Numbered from the stretch's first letter, positions 1 to 7,950 are shown. The stretch: DNA of 13,614 nucleotides from Pseudobutyrivibrio sp. (GCA_024691465.1 JAILNO010000066.1:1-13614); one strand, 5' to 3'. Made by a program: numbers and translations. The notes: generated by a model not told the origin, from the sequence alone.

Positions 1-1622
1 TTAGCCACATCTGTAGCCTTCTCTGCAACGGTTGTAACAGCCTCAGCAGCCTCTCCTACTGTACGTGAAATCTGATCTACTGATTCTGAAATAGCTGTAG
101 TTGCTTCCTGTAAATCTGAAATCTTATCAGATATCTGACTCATGGCATCAGAGAAATTCTCTGCGTCTAACTTATAATTATCAGCCATCTTAAGGAAGTT
201 ATCATAATCTGAAGCCACATCGCTCTCAATGTAATTAAGTGTACGTGTAAGACACTGATTCATTGAATTAACTGAGCTCTGTACCTCAGCAACTATCTCC
301 ATAATACCTGCAACTGTATCGCTAGACTGCGTTGCCAATCCACCGATCTCTGTAGCTACTACTGCAAATCCCTTACCAGCCTCACCAGCACGAGCTGCCT
401 CAATAGATGCATTAAGAGCTAGTAGATTAGTCTGACTTGCAATATCTTGGATAGCGGAAGCAAGGGAATTAACCTTCTCAACAGCCTTAGACTTCTCAAG
501 CGCTTCCTGACCCTGAGAATTAATCTCTTCGTAGATACGCTCTGTCTTCTCCTTGGCAATAACAGTCTCATTATATACATCAGCAGCTTTCTTCTTGGTC
601 TCAGCTGCACTCTCAGCTCCTGCTTTTGCCTCTTCGGCAATCTCGTCTGCATTGCTCTTGATAAGTGCTGTTCTCTCGCTAATTACATCTGTAGTGGCAC
701 TAGTCTCCTGCATGCTAGCTGCAAGCTCCTCTGAAGTAGCTGAATTATCAGCATTAGCTGAATCAATCTCCATGGTAATATCCTTAAGTCTAAGAGCATG
801 TCCCTCTAGGTCTACCGATGTGCTAGCAATACGCTCTACTATATCTCTGAGGCTATTCTCCATAGAACCTACGGCTCTAGCCATAACACCCGTCTCATCC
901 TTATTGTGTTCGATGTGTTCTAGAGCATCATTAGCTGAGAAATCAAGGCGTCCCACATTGCCAATTACATCTGTAATAATCTTAATTGGATTAGTAATTC
1001 CCTTAGCAGAAATCATTCCAATAGCAAATATTATAAGAGCAACTATGCATGAGAAAATAATTCCAAGATTACGGATCTTATTAATCTCAGCCATAATATC
1101 AGTCTCATCGGCAACACAAACTGTGACCCAGCCTACTGAATCAATGACCTTATAAGCAGAGTACTTATTCACACCATTCTCATCTGTGTAATGAATAATT
1201 CCACTGGTTTCATAATTGCCTGTTGGTATCTGAGTTAATAATTCCTTGACAGAACTATTTGCTACCTCAGTACCAATCTTGTCTTCCTTCTTATGATATA
1301 AGAAGTTACCATCCTCATTAACTACATAGATATAACTAGACTCAATTCCGTTAAGTCCTCTTCCCTCGAAGATAGGCTTGAGAATTTCATAATCTACATT
1401 ATCAGCTCCTGTAATAATAATCTCTTGCTCAACAATCTCAGAACAAAGGGTTGCAAGATCTTGCATATTATTCTCGTTAACCTTTTGGATGGTTTCCTTA
1501 GATTTAGGAATAATGTAGGTGATATTTAATGCAAAAAACGCTACTACACTCACAATAACAAGCAATAGTATCTTTGCGTAAATAGAATGAATATTAAATC
1601 TCTTTGCTTTTGACTGTTCCAT
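1..1622 (-). CDS. Methyl-accepting chemotaxis protein, single Cache domain (C-terminus cut by window edge)
   Basis: This is a transmembrane chemoreceptor that would signal to CheA/CheW. The frame is open from ATG at 1622 to the window edge (about 540 codons), with no stop, so the end is missing. A short cytoplasmic N-terminus is followed by TM1 (about residues 18-38), an extracytoplasmic region (about 39-185) with a Cache-like core ([16 protein letters not shown], then GWVTVCVAD), TM2 (about 186-206), HAMP (from about 208) and a long coiled-coil signalling domain. The highly conserved hairpin tip is seen at about residues 392-425 ([20 protein letters not shown], then [11 protein letters not shown]). 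The ~147-residue sensor fits a single rather than a double Cache. A GAGGAGAG ribosome site lies just before the ATG. The ligand cannot be read from sequence; Cache receptors often bind amino or organic acids. Long antisense frames here are shadows. Confidence 0.95.
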   Translation of the reverse strand, partial: MEQSKAKRFNIHSIYAKILLLVIVSVVAFFALNITYIIPKSKETIQKVNENNMQDLATLCSEIVEQEIIITGADNVDYEILKPIFEGRGLNGIESSYIYVVNEDGNFLYHKKEDKIGTEVANSSVKELLTQIPTGNYETSGIIHYTDENGVNKYSAYKVIDSVGWVTVCVADETDIMAEINKIRNLGIIFSCIVALIIFAIGMISAKGITNPIKIITDVIGNVGRLDFSANDALEHIEHNKDETGVMARAVGSMENSLRDIVERIASTSVDLEGHALRLKDITMEIDSANADNSATSEELAASMQETSATTDVISERTALIKSNADEIAEEAKAGAESAAETKKKAADVYNETVIAKEKTERIYEEINSQGQEALEKSKAVEKVNSLASAIQDIASQTNLLALNASIEAARAGEAGKGFAVVATEIGGLATQSSDTVAGIMEIVAEVQSSVNSMNQCLTRTLNYIESDVASDYDNFLKMADNYKLDAENFSDAMSQISDKISDLQEATTAISESVDQISRTVGEAAEAVTTVAEKATDVA

Positions 1623-1650
1623 GCCGCTCTCCTCTCATTAATCTACTGCA

Positions 1651-1677
1651 ACATAAGACGAATTATGTATCATTATA
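1651..1677 (-). promoter_or_regulatory. Possible MCP promoter -10 with adjacent inverted repeat
   Basis: On the minus strand a perfect TATAAT (1672-1677) lies about 50 bp before the MCP start. No convincing -35 is found 16-18 bp upstream, and I see no good sigma-28 (flagellar) match. Just downstream is a perfect 6-bp inverted repeat, ACATAA/TTATGT (1651-1656 and 1663-1668), near the expected transcript start. It could be an operator or a leader hairpin. The evidence is weak in this AT-rich stretch. Confidence 0.3.
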
Positions 1678-1717
1678 ATTAAAATATATGTTAAAAATAT
1701 GAATAATTCAGCAAGTA

Positions 1718-3046
1718 TTATATTTTGCCCTTCTTTTTCAAAATCATGTACGCCATCAAGCAAATAGATACCTGAAGCAGACCGCCTGCAGGAGCTGCCA
1801 GTCCCATAGGAAATAGCGTATCCGGATAGTACTTGGATGCAAGATATGCCCCGGGTACTCTCAGTGTAAGAATAGATGCCACATTATGGATAAATGAAAT
1901 ATACGAATATCCAGATGCCACAAAGAAACCACTGAAGCAGAAATGAAATGAAGCAACAGTACAATCTAATACATAAGATTTAATATATGAAACTCCTAGA
2001 GCCACAACCACCATATCATCAGTGAACAGTCCTATTACAGGCTCTGCTGCGAACTGGAAAACTATGGCGAAAATAACTCCTATAGAAGCTGCTATGGACA
2101 TACCATAGAATAGTGTCTTCCTGGCAAGAGGCTTATTCGAAGCTCCAATTGCCTGAGAAGATATAGTTGATATAGTAGAAAGCATAGACGATGGAACAAG
2201 GAATAGGAAAGAGATAATCTTCTCAACAATTCCTACCGCCGCCGAAATCTCCACACCTCTAGTATTGGCAATTACAGTAATTATAAGAAATGATATCTGA
2301 ATGAATCCATCCTGAAGACATACTGGCACACCTATCTTAAGTACACTGGATGATATAGCTCTATCTATCTTAAGATCGGACTTTCCAATAGTAACAAGCT
2401 TCTTTTTATATATAGCAATTAGTGAGATGGCCACACTGATACCCTGAGCTATTATAGTGGCCCAAGCGGCTCCCACAGCCTGCATACCTAATCCACCTAT
2501 GAATAGATAATCTAGTATGATATTGAAGAAACAAGCGATAGCTATGAAGTACATAGGACTTCTAGAATCACCTAGTCCCCTAAAGATTGCAGCTATGACA
2601 TTGTAAGCAACGATAAAAGGAATGCCAGCAAAACAAACTATTAAATAACTAGTTGTCTCTCCAATTGCCTCAAATGGAGTACTCATAATAGCTACAATAG
2701 GATTAACACATGCCAACAGAATAATATCTAGAATTACCGCAACAATTATAAATATCACTATCGTATTTCCGATAGTCTTAGAAATATTCGTCTTGTCACC
2801 CGCTCCTACGAATCTGGCTATCATGACAACAGATCCCATGGCTAATCCCACGATCATAACTGTAATCATGTGCATAACCTGTGACCCTATAGACACACCT
2901 GAAATAGAGGCAGCACCATTGTACTGCCCCACTATAAATAAATCTGCCATTCCATATAAGGTCTGTAGGAAATAAGACAGGAAAAATGGTCCTGAGAAAA
3001 CGATTATATTCTTTAATAAACTACCTTGTGTAAGATTCTTTTCCAT
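1718..3046 (-). CDS. MATE family multidrug/organic compound efflux transporter
   Basis: A 442-residue polytopic membrane protein, the usual length for MATE (multidrug and toxic compound extrusion) transporters, which use Na+ or H+ gradients to export organic cations or metabolites. It shows the two-fold repeat of the family: about residues 13-83 (FSGPFFLSYFLQTLYGMADLF, then GAASISGVSIGSQ and MIARFVGAGD) and about residues 237-305 (IGVPVCLQDGFIQIS, then GIVEKIISFLFLVPSSMLS and ISSQAIGA). About 12 hydrophobic segments are present and the C-terminus is Lys-rich. The start is ATG at 3046, only 19 bp after the histidine phosphatase stop. The ribosome site is weak (AGG close to the ATG, AAGGG farther off), so translation may depend on the upstream gene. 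It is probably the last gene of the 4976-1718 run. The substrate is unknown. Confidence 0.93.
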   Translation of the reverse strand: MEKNLTQGSLLKNIIVFSGPFFLSYFLQTLYGMADLFIVGQYNGAASISGVSIGSQVMHMITVMIVGLAMGSVVMIARFVGAGDKTNISKTIGNTIVIFIIVAVILDIILLACVNPIVAIMSTPFEAIGETTSYLIVCFAGIPFIVAYNVIAAIFRGLGDSRSPMYFIAIACFFNIILDYLFIGGLGMQAVGAAWATIIAQGISVAISLIAIYKKKLVTIGKSDLKIDRAISSSVLKIGVPVCLQDGFIQISFLIITVIANTRGVEISAAVGIVEKIISFLFLVPSSMLSTISTISSQAIGASNKPLARKTLFYGMSIAASIGVIFAIVFQFAAEPVIGLFTDDMVVVALGVSYIKSYVLDCTVASFHFCFSGFFVASGYSYISFIHNVASILTLRVPGAYLASKYYPDTLFPMGLAAPAGGLLQVSICLMAYMILKKKGKI

Positions 3047-3065
3047 AACCTATTAAATTGCCCTT

Positions 3066-3851
3066 CTAAAAATGTCTCTCGTCTTCATTCTCGTATAACT
3101 CACAGAATCTTGCTGAGAAGGAAGGCTTCTCTCCCTTGTAAAATAGATGACTAATATCACCCATTCTAAGAGTTCTAAAGGTTGCAATGCCCTTTTCTCT
3201 CTCCTCTGTAACTACCTCTGTAACAGACGTAGGTGCGAGTGCTGTAAACTGGAGTGGTACAAATGGAGATACATTCCATAATCTAGAAAGTAATACAGAA
3301 GTAATTCCGTAGTGGCAGAAGAATGCAATGGTCCTATCGTTATTCTCAACAGCTTTATAAGCCATGCCATCCTTAACATAGCCGTAGTTTTCAAGTAAGC
3401 TATCGAACTCTCTGATTACATTATCATATACAGACACCATGTCGCTGGCCTTAACTAAGTCGGAATCCCTCCAGTCCTTATTATCAAATAACTCTGGATG
3501 AATTCCATAATAAGAAGGCAACATATCCCATAGTATGCGAGTCTTATAGCTTCCATCTGACTCATCCATCTTAAGTGCATTGGCGTATGCCTTCCTTACA
3601 TCCTCTGATATATTAGGATCAGCCTGAGCAGGAAACTCCTGTAACCAATCTAAGGTCACCGCCTCCTTGCCTAATGCCTTAAGAGAAAAAGACGCAGTAT
3701 CCCTAGCTCTTCCTAGTGGTGATTGATATATATCATCGATATTATACTCAGAAATTATATCTGCTAGTAACTGAGCCTCTCTCCTTCCTTTCTCAGTCAA
3801 TGTATCATTAACGTAATCTGGGTCTCCGTGTCTTATAAATAAAAGTCTCAT
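3066..3851 (-). CDS. Histidine phosphatase superfamily (phosphoglycerate mutase-like) protein
   Basis: A 261-residue protein of the histidine phosphatase superfamily. The N-terminal beta strand ends in the catalytic motif RHGD (residues 7-10, nucleophile His8). SPLGRARDTA (44-53) carries a second phosphate-binding Arg, Glu72 in WLQEF is a candidate proton donor, and the second catalytic His is His180 in FFCHYGITS. A roughly 60-residue insertion between Glu72 and the second half (about 75-165) makes it longer than plain PhoE/CobC types. It is cytoplasmic with no signal peptide. The start ATG at 3851 has AGGA about 10 bp upstream and follows the hydrolase stop by 16 bp. Substrates of this family range from sugar phosphates to nucleotides and cannot be told here. 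I see no evidence that it is a true glycolytic mutase. Confidence 0.9.
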   Translation of the reverse strand: MRLLFIRHGDPDYVNDTLTEKGRREAQLLADIISEYNIDDIYQSPLGRARDTASFSLKALGKEAVTLDWLQEFPAQADPNISEDVRKAYANALKMDESDGSYKTRILWDMLPSYYGIHPELFDNKDWRDSDLVKASDMVSVYDNVIREFDSLLENYGYVKDGMAYKAVENNDRTIAFFCHYGITSVLLSRLWNVSPFVPLQFTALAPTSVTEVVTEEREKGIATFRTLRMGDISHLFYKGEKPSFSARFCELYENEDERHF

Positions 3852-3867
3852 CTAAAAAATATCCTAT

Positions 3868-4608
3868 CTATTGAATTTCTTGTAAAAACTCTTTGATAGC
3901 CCCAACAACCTGATCTAGATGACGTCCATAGCAATGATCATCTCCTGCTATAAGCTTAAGTGTACCGTTAGCGTACTTAGGTGCAGCATCTATAGAATAC
4001 TCCACTGGTACTGCCTCATCCTCGTCCCCATGTACTATGAGGGTAGGCCCTGTGAATTTACTAATATAAGTATCTACATCTATAGTCTGCGCCACTCTAA
4101 TATAATTACCGCTGAGTCTCCTGTCATCCCAGGATACCAGCTCATCTGGAATATGCACTGGATCAAAAGGCTGTCCCAATAAATTGCCCTTCCTTGCACC
4201 ATCAGGAATAACAAGAGCAGGTGAAAGTGCTATTAAAGCAGTGAATACGTCACTTTCCATGCCTGCTGCAATCATTGCAGTAAGTCCGCCCTGAGAGTGG
4301 CCACATATATACATATCAGTAACAAAGTCCAGTGTCTTAGCATAATCAATAATAGTCATAACATTGGTTAGCCATTTAAAAAGTGTGTGATTCCTAAACT
4401 CACCCTGACTGTTACCATGACCATATAGATCTACTCTAAGGGTAGCCACACCTACTTCGTTCATGGCTTGAGCAGCAGCAACTATATGATCCTCCTCTAT
4501 ATGTCCAGTAAATCCATGTAACACAATGCAAAGGGGACACTTATCCTGTGCATCCTTTGGCATATCTAATTTAGCATTAAGCTTAATTCCGTCATCTTCA
4601 ATATACAT
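3868..4608 (-). CDS. Alpha/beta hydrolase resembling cinnamoyl (feruloyl) esterases
   Basis: A 246-residue serine hydrolase with a full triad. Oxyanion motif HGFTG is at 31-35, the nucleophile elbow GHSQGG at 103-108 gives Ser105, the acid is Asp197 in HGDEDEAVP (193-201), and the base is His225 in GDDHCYG. Length, spacing and side motifs (HGFTG, GHGNSQGEF, LSPA, a PDELV/SGNYIRVAQ lid of about 131-185, DDHC) match from memory the intracellular cinnamoyl esterases of Lactobacillus and Butyrivibrio, which release ferulate or other hydroxycinnamates from plant-derived esters. There is no signal peptide, so it would act on imported small esters. ATG at 4608 has GGAGAAG upstream. It sits in a run with a Dabb protein, a phosphatase and a MATE pump. 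Subfamily assignment is inference; a general carboxylesterase is the alternative. Confidence 0.9.
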   Translation of the reverse strand: MYIEDDGIKLNAKLDMPKDAQDKCPLCIVLHGFTGHIEEDHIVAAAQAMNEVGVATLRVDLYGHGNSQGEFRNHTLFKWLTNVMTIIDYAKTLDFVTDMYICGHSQGGLTAMIAAGMESDVFTALIALSPALVIPDGARKGNLLGQPFDPVHIPDELVSWDDRRLSGNYIRVAQTIDVDTYISKFTGPTLIVHGDEDEAVPVEYSIDAAPKYANGTLKLIAGDDHCYGRHLDQVVGAIKEFLQEIQ

Positions 4609-4673
4609 TATTCTTCTCCGTTTCTTTCAAGTAACATTAAATGTAAAAACTACTAAATGTCCCAACTATATCT

Positions 4674-4976
4674 TTATACTTCATAGTCAAGGCAACTTCT
4701 AAGCTTAGTATAAGGACGTACCTTGCCATCAGCCACAGCTACATGCTCTGGGTGAACGGCGTATCCTTTTAAGGCATCTTCACTCTCAAATGTAGAATCC
4801 AGCATTAAGTCAGCATTAGAGGTAGCTAATCCATTAATATTAACCTTAATATCAATCATACCTGGGATCTTACCTGCAAGTCCCTCTAGTCCTTCCTTGA
4901 TACCTGCCTTAACCTGTGCCTTCTCATCAGCACTGAGCTCATCCTTAAGAGTCCACAAAATAATATGCTTTACCAT
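4674..4976 (-). CDS. Dabb (stress-responsive A/B barrel) domain protein
   Basis: A 100-residue protein covering one Dabb domain. The N-terminal strand MVKHIILWTLKDE carries the family's conserved His4, followed by a helix, GKIPGMIDIKVNIN, then DLMLDSTFESEDALKGYAVHPEHVAV and a closing strand with DYEV. Members form dimeric ferredoxin-like barrels. Some are polyketide cyclases or are stress-induced, but most have no assigned reaction, and none should be assumed here. The start ATG at 4976 has a strong GGAGG 8 bp upstream. It is the first gene of the minus-strand run 4976-1718. The gap to the hydrolase is 65 bp, with no terminator hairpin visible. Confidence 0.9.
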   Translation of the reverse strand: MVKHIILWTLKDELSADEKAQVKAGIKEGLEGLAGKIPGMIDIKVNINGLATSNADLMLDSTFESEDALKGYAVHPEHVAVADGKVRPYTKLRSCLDYEV

Positions 4977-5018
4977 TATAAATCCTCCATTTCATCTAAT
5001 TAACATCACATAGCTCAC

Positions 5019-5027
5019 ATTATAACA
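5019..5027 (-). promoter_or_regulatory. Extended -10 promoter element for the Dabb-hydrolase-phosphatase-MATE run
   Basis: On the minus strand TGTTATAAT forms a perfect TATAAT with an upstream TGn extension, about 45 bp before the Dabb start. The -35 position is poor, which is typical for extended -10 promoters. It is the only good promoter I see for the four genes down to 1718. Confidence 0.5.
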
Positions 5028-5088
5028 TTGGGGAGTCTTAAAATCATTGTTTTATATTAACTAATACTTGCTCTATTAAAATTATAGG

Positions 5089-5116
5089 TTTAATCCATAA
5101 GCAAATATGTTATTAT
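5089..5116 (+). promoter_or_regulatory. Weak candidate promoter for the aldo/keto reductase
   Basis: TTTAAT (5089-5094), a 16-bp spacer and TATTAT (5111-5116) would give a leader of roughly 20 nt holding the AAGGGGG ribosome site. The region is very AT-rich, so chance matches are likely. Confidence 0.3.
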
Positions 5117-5142
5117 ATCAACAAAATATAAAGGGGGTAATT

Positions 5143-5997
5143 ATGGGATCACTTACAACACGTATAGAATTAAATAACCACACTTCTATTCCAATGTTTG
5201 GCTACGGCACATACAAAATTAAGGATTTATCAGAAGCTTACAATTCAGTTAAATCTGCACTTGAATTGGGATACCGACATATCGATACTGCTGCATTCTA
5301 TGAGAATGAGGCAGCGGTTGCCGATGCTATAAAGGATTTCATTGCAACTGGGGCTGCTACCAGAGAGGAGATCTTCGTTACAAGCAAGGCTTGGAAGACA
5401 GAGCTTGGCTATGAGAAGACTCTCGCTGCTTTTGATAAGACCATGGACGAGATGCAGATGGATTACCTGGATCTATATTTAATACATTGGCCAGCATCAT
5501 ATGCTTTTGATGATGATTGGAAGAATACTAACCGCCAGACATGGAAGGCCATGATGGAGATATATAAGTCAGGTAGAGTAAAGGCTATTGGAGTATCTAA
5601 TTTCCTCACTCACCACTTAGATACCATAATTGATATGGAAATTACTCCTGCGGTTAATCAGATTGAGATTAATCCAGGATTCTTGCAGAAAGATACTGTA
5701 GATTATTGTAAAGATCACGGAATATTAGTTGAGGCATGGAGTCCACTAGGACGTGGCAAGTCTCTCACTCACCCTGTACTTGAGTCCTTAGCTGATAAGT
5801 ATCACAAGACAGTTGCACAGATTATACTAAGATGGGAAGTACAGCATGATATAGTACCACTTCCTAAGTCAGTTAACCCATCTCGTATCACAGAGAATGC
5901 TAATATCTTCGACTTCACATTATCCGCTGAAGATATGCATAAGATAGATGAAATAGAACCATATGGTAATTCAGGACATTCACCAGACCAAGCATAA
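5143..5997 (+). CDS. Aldo/keto reductase
   Basis: A 284-residue NAD(P)H-dependent oxidoreductase with a TIM-barrel fold that reduces aldehydes or ketones to alcohols. The catalytic tetrad is complete: Asp48 and Tyr53 (GYRHIDTAAFYENE), Lys82 (VTSKAW) and His115 (YLIHWP). The later signatures GVSNF, QIEINPG, AWSPLGRG and VPLPKSVNPSRITENANIFDF (cofactor loop) are also present, placing it with the 2,5-diketo-gluconate reductase-like AKRs. I chose ATG at 5143 because AAGGGGG lies 7 bp upstream. An in-frame ATG at 5107 would add 12 unlikely residues and place the ribosome site inside the gene. It is the only plus-strand gene here, divergent from the Dabb gene and convergent with the EamA gene. The substrate cannot be predicted. 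Confidence 0.93.
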   Translation: MGSLTTRIELNNHTSIPMFGYGTYKIKDLSEAYNSVKSALELGYRHIDTAAFYENEAAVADAIKDFIATGAATREEIFVTSKAWKTELGYEKTLAAFDKTMDEMQMDYLDLYLIHWPASYAFDDDWKNTNRQTWKAMMEIYKSGRVKAIGVSNFLTHHLDTIIDMEITPAVNQIEINPGFLQKDTVDYCKDHGILVEAWSPLGRGKSLTHPVLESLADKYHKTVAQIILRWEVQHDIVPLPKSVNPSRITENANIFDFTLSAEDMHKIDEIEPYGNSGHSPDQA

Positions 5998-6015
5998 GCT
6001 TGGTCTTTTATGTCC
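5974..6015 (+). terminator. Hairpin over the aldo/keto reductase stop codon
   Basis: A perfect 9-bp inverted repeat AGACCAAGC (5985-5993) and GCTTGGTCT (5998-6006) encloses the loop ATAA, which contains the gene's TAA stop (5995-5997). Outer arms GGACAT (5974-5979) and ATGTCC (6010-6015) can extend the stem across a small internal loop. On the plus strand it is followed by a modest T run (TCTTTTAT). The minus-strand side has no T tract, so I call it for the plus strand only. Confidence 0.7.
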
Positions 6016-6021
6016 TATAGA

Positions 6022-6435
6022 TTAAAGTACCATTACAAGTGTACCTGCTGTAATAAGAACAGCACCAATAGCAGATTTCATAGTGAACTGCTCATGTAAG
6101 AATACAAATGCAAGCACTAGTGTTATAACTACGCTTAATTTATCAATTGGAACTACCTTAGAGGCTTCTCCCATCTGAAGAGCCTTATAATAGCACATCC
6201 AAGAAGCGCCAGTTGCAAGTCCAGATAAGATTAAGAATATCCAACTCTTCCTACTAATCTCTGTAATTCCAGACTGAGTATTCGTAATAAATACCATAAG
6301 CCAAGCCATAGCAACTACCACTACAGTTCTTACGGCAGTAGCTAAATTGGAATTAACTCCCTCAATACCTACTTTAGCAAGAATAGATGTAAGTGCTGCA
6401 AAAATTGCTGAAAAAAGTGCATACAACCACCACAT
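6022..6435 (-). CDS. Half-size EamA (DMT superfamily) transporter
   Basis: A 137-residue membrane protein with five predicted hydrophobic segments (about 3-21, 32-52, 67-85, 92-112, 117-137). It is a single EamA repeat: WWLYALFSAIFAALTSILAK at the start, YYKALQMGEASKVVPIDKLS in the middle, FVFLHEQFTMKSAIGAVLI near the end. Full DMT transporters have two such repeats in about 300 residues. One-repeat proteins of about 140 residues form their own family and are thought to work as dimers, so this is not a truncation. The start ATG at 6435 has AGGAGGT 7-8 bp upstream, partly overlapping the stop of the YczE-like gene 12 bp away, which suggests coupled translation. The substrate is unknown. Confidence 0.88.
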   Translation of the reverse strand: MWWLYALFSAIFAALTSILAKVGIEGVNSNLATAVRTVVVVAMAWLMVFITNTQSGITEISRKSWIFLILSGLATGASWMCYYKALQMGEASKVVPIDKLSVVITLVLAFVFLHEQFTMKSAIGAVLITAGTLVMVL

Positions 6436-6447
6436 AAGTAACCTCCT

Positions 6448-7149
6448 TTAAATGACTTTGTTATTAGTAAATATAGTCTTAAACGACTCTTTAAGTCTCT
6501 GATGCTTGATACCTGCAGCATCAAAATGAACAGTATTAAATGCCAACTGCATAATAGGCCCCTGCCCAAAAGCACATATAAGAGTTCCCACACCTACAGG
6601 ACCTCCTAATAACCATCCTATTAAAGTGGCAAGACTTAATAGAATCACACTAACTAATCCTATAGGAAATCCCTTAAGGCGCTTAGTTAGGGCTACTAAC
6701 AGAGTATCCCTAGGACCACAGCCTAATGCAGCAGCCATATAGGTATATTGGGTATAGGCTATAATAAATAGTCCTATAATCATTACTAATATCCCTACTG
6801 GTAGAGAACTGCAAGGCTTAACCACATCCAACCTATTGAACAAATCCACTGACTTACCCACTACAAAAGCATCTATAAACATAGCTATGCCTATAGGTTC
6901 TTTCATGAGAATATCAATTCCTAATATAGAATATGAAACTATAATAGAAGCAGTTCCATACAGTATTCCAAATGTATTAGATAACCCTAGGTTCAATACA
7001 TCCCAAGGACTGGCTCCTATATTAGCTTGAATAGTAAGATACACTCCGAATCCATTAATAAACAAGCTCACTGCGGCAATTAATATATTTATAAGAATTT
7101 CCCTGGTGGTGCGATTCTTATTCTTGCCTTCTCTTATAAATCTGTACAT
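6448..7149 (-). CDS. YczE/YyaS/YitT-like integral membrane protein
   Basis: A 233-residue membrane protein with about five or six hydrophobic segments. It carries motifs typical of the YczE group: a first helix with FINGFGVYLTIQANIGASPWD (about 31-51), then LGCGPRDTLL (about 142-151) and GWLLGGPVGVGTL. The mostly polar C-terminus (from about 208) is cytoplasmic. The family's function is not well known; a transport or membrane accessory role is usual guesswork. ATG at 7149 starts only 6 bp after the DUF3990 stop and has no clear Shine-Dalgarno sequence (CTCAAG before ATG), so it is probably translated by coupling. It shares the run 7950-6022. Confidence 0.85.
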   Translation of the reverse strand: MYRFIREGKNKNRTTREILINILIAAVSLFINGFGVYLTIQANIGASPWDVLNLGLSNTFGILYGTASIIVSYSILGIDILMKEPIGIAMFIDAFVVGKSVDLFNRLDVVKPCSSLPVGILVMIIGLFIIAYTQYTYMAAALGCGPRDTLLVALTKRLKGFPIGLVSVILLSLATLIGWLLGGPVGVGTLICAFGQGPIMQLAFNTVHFDAAGIKHQRLKESFKTIFTNNKVI

Positions 7150-7155
7150 CTTGAG

Positions 7156-7710
7156 TTAGAAACCTTCCATAACTTTTGCAATAGCTTCCTGGTAATCCTC
7201 TTCTTCAGCTGTTACCTGCTTTGCATAGGCTTGTATTATGTTAATATCCATTACCTCAGCAGAAAGCCACTTGAGCCTATCAGCCGCTTCAGTAGTCTTA
7301 AGAACGATCTGCTTATAACAAGGTCCTACTAGCAGTAACTGAAGCGCTTCATCTCTACTTAAATATCCGCTAGTAATTATCCCAAAGGTATTAAACAATG
7401 TATCATTAGCAATGGGACCTATGATTACATCGTATTCTTTTAAATAATCATCACGGGCAGCTCTATTGTTAAAAATATACTCTGACCATTCACTATCTCG
7501 CTGAAACTCCTTAACCTGTAATCCTTCAGTATCAAGCTCATAAGAGTTGACGATTATGTCGCATCCCCTTTTTTCCTTGGCCCATCTTCCAGCGAACTCT
7601 CCATTATCAGACATGTAGAACCCCTGACCGAAATCAGCATTCTTCCTGCCATAGTGAATATCTGGAGATTTGATTATTTCATACCCTGTATGATAGAGAT
7701 TAATCTTCAT
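7156..7710 (-). CDS. DUF3990 protein, ADP-ribosyltransferase-like fold
   Basis: A 184-residue soluble protein that I recognise as DUF3990. It has LYHTG (5-9, with Tyr6-His7), GRKNADFGQGFYMSDN (21-36), a WAKEK helix, a W-x-x-x-I-F-N-N-R segment (76-83) and the hallmark DVIIGPIANDT (94-103). DUF3990 is, to my memory, placed in the ADP-ribosyltransferase clan. His7 and the GFY tyrosine would match the H-Y pair of NAD-binding ARTs, but the third catalytic position is unclear. The reaction and target are unknown. The start ATG at 7710 has GAGG 7 bp upstream. It follows the small Cys protein by 12 bp and precedes the YczE-like gene by 6 bp. Toxin activity is only a possibility; a housekeeping or phage-defence role is equally open. 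Confidence 0.82.
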   Translation of the reverse strand: MKINLYHTGYEIIKSPDIHYGRKNADFGQGFYMSDNGEFAGRWAKEKRGCDIIVNSYELDTEGLQVKEFQRDSEWSEYIFNNRAARDDYLKEYDVIIGPIANDTLFNTFGIITSGYLSRDEALQLLLVGPCYKQIVLKTTEAADRLKWLSAEVMDINIIQAYAKQVTAEEEDYQEAIAKVMEGF

Positions 7711-7722
7711 AGATACCTCAAA

Positions 7723-7950
7723 TTACATTACACAGCTGCTACCGCGGCCTTCCATATTATCGTCCTTAACATATCTGGCATTGAACTCCATGTTAATGTC
7801 TCTAAGTTCTTTCTTACCCTCTATGTAATCTTCATACATCTCAGCAAGTCCAGGCATACATCCATCACAACTAGATTCCATGTATCCCAATGACTCTTTT
7901 ACAATCTGTGCTCTCTCTTCTCTAGTAGTATCTTTAATTAAGTATGACAT
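7723..7950 (-). CDS. Small conserved-looking Cys-containing protein upstream of DUF3990
   Basis: A 75-residue acidic, mostly helical protein: MSYLIKDTTREERAQIVKES, then a CDGC motif (Cys28, Cys31), GLAEMYEDYIEGKKELRDINMEFNARYV and a short tail with Cys73. I have a faint memory of near-identical small proteins in Lachnospiraceae genomes under uninformative or wrong names, but I cannot assign a function. The CxxC could bind a metal or be redox-active, though two or three cysteines are too few to be sure. The ATG at 7950 has AGGAG 7 bp upstream, so it is very likely translated. It lies 12 bp before the DUF3990 gene, in the order expected of a small antitoxin or partner. An 8-bp palindrome TCACGTGA (7965-7972) lies just upstream. 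Confidence 0.82.
   Translation of the reverse strand: MSYLIKDTTREERAQIVKESLGYMESSCDGCMPGLAEMYEDYIEGKKELRDINMEFNARYVKDDNMEGRGSSCVM

Noticed and set aside
553..1155. 200-residue plus-strand open frame opposite the MCP gene
   Set aside because: Low-complexity shadow of the coiled-coil coding strand; no ribosome site, and the minus-strand MCP frame is unmistakable.
4645..4660. ACATT-A-AATGT palindrome between the Dabb and hydrolase genes as a terminator
   Set aside because: 5-bp AT-rich arms with a 1-nt centre cannot form a stable hairpin.
5107..5142. Upstream ATG for the aldo/keto reductase
   Set aside because: It would add 12 residues not typical of the family and place the strong AAGGGGG ribosome site within the gene.
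7723..7734. C-terminal Cys of the small protein (SSCVM) as a lipidation box
   Set aside because: Cysteine is third from the end, not fourth, and prenylation is not expected in bacteria.
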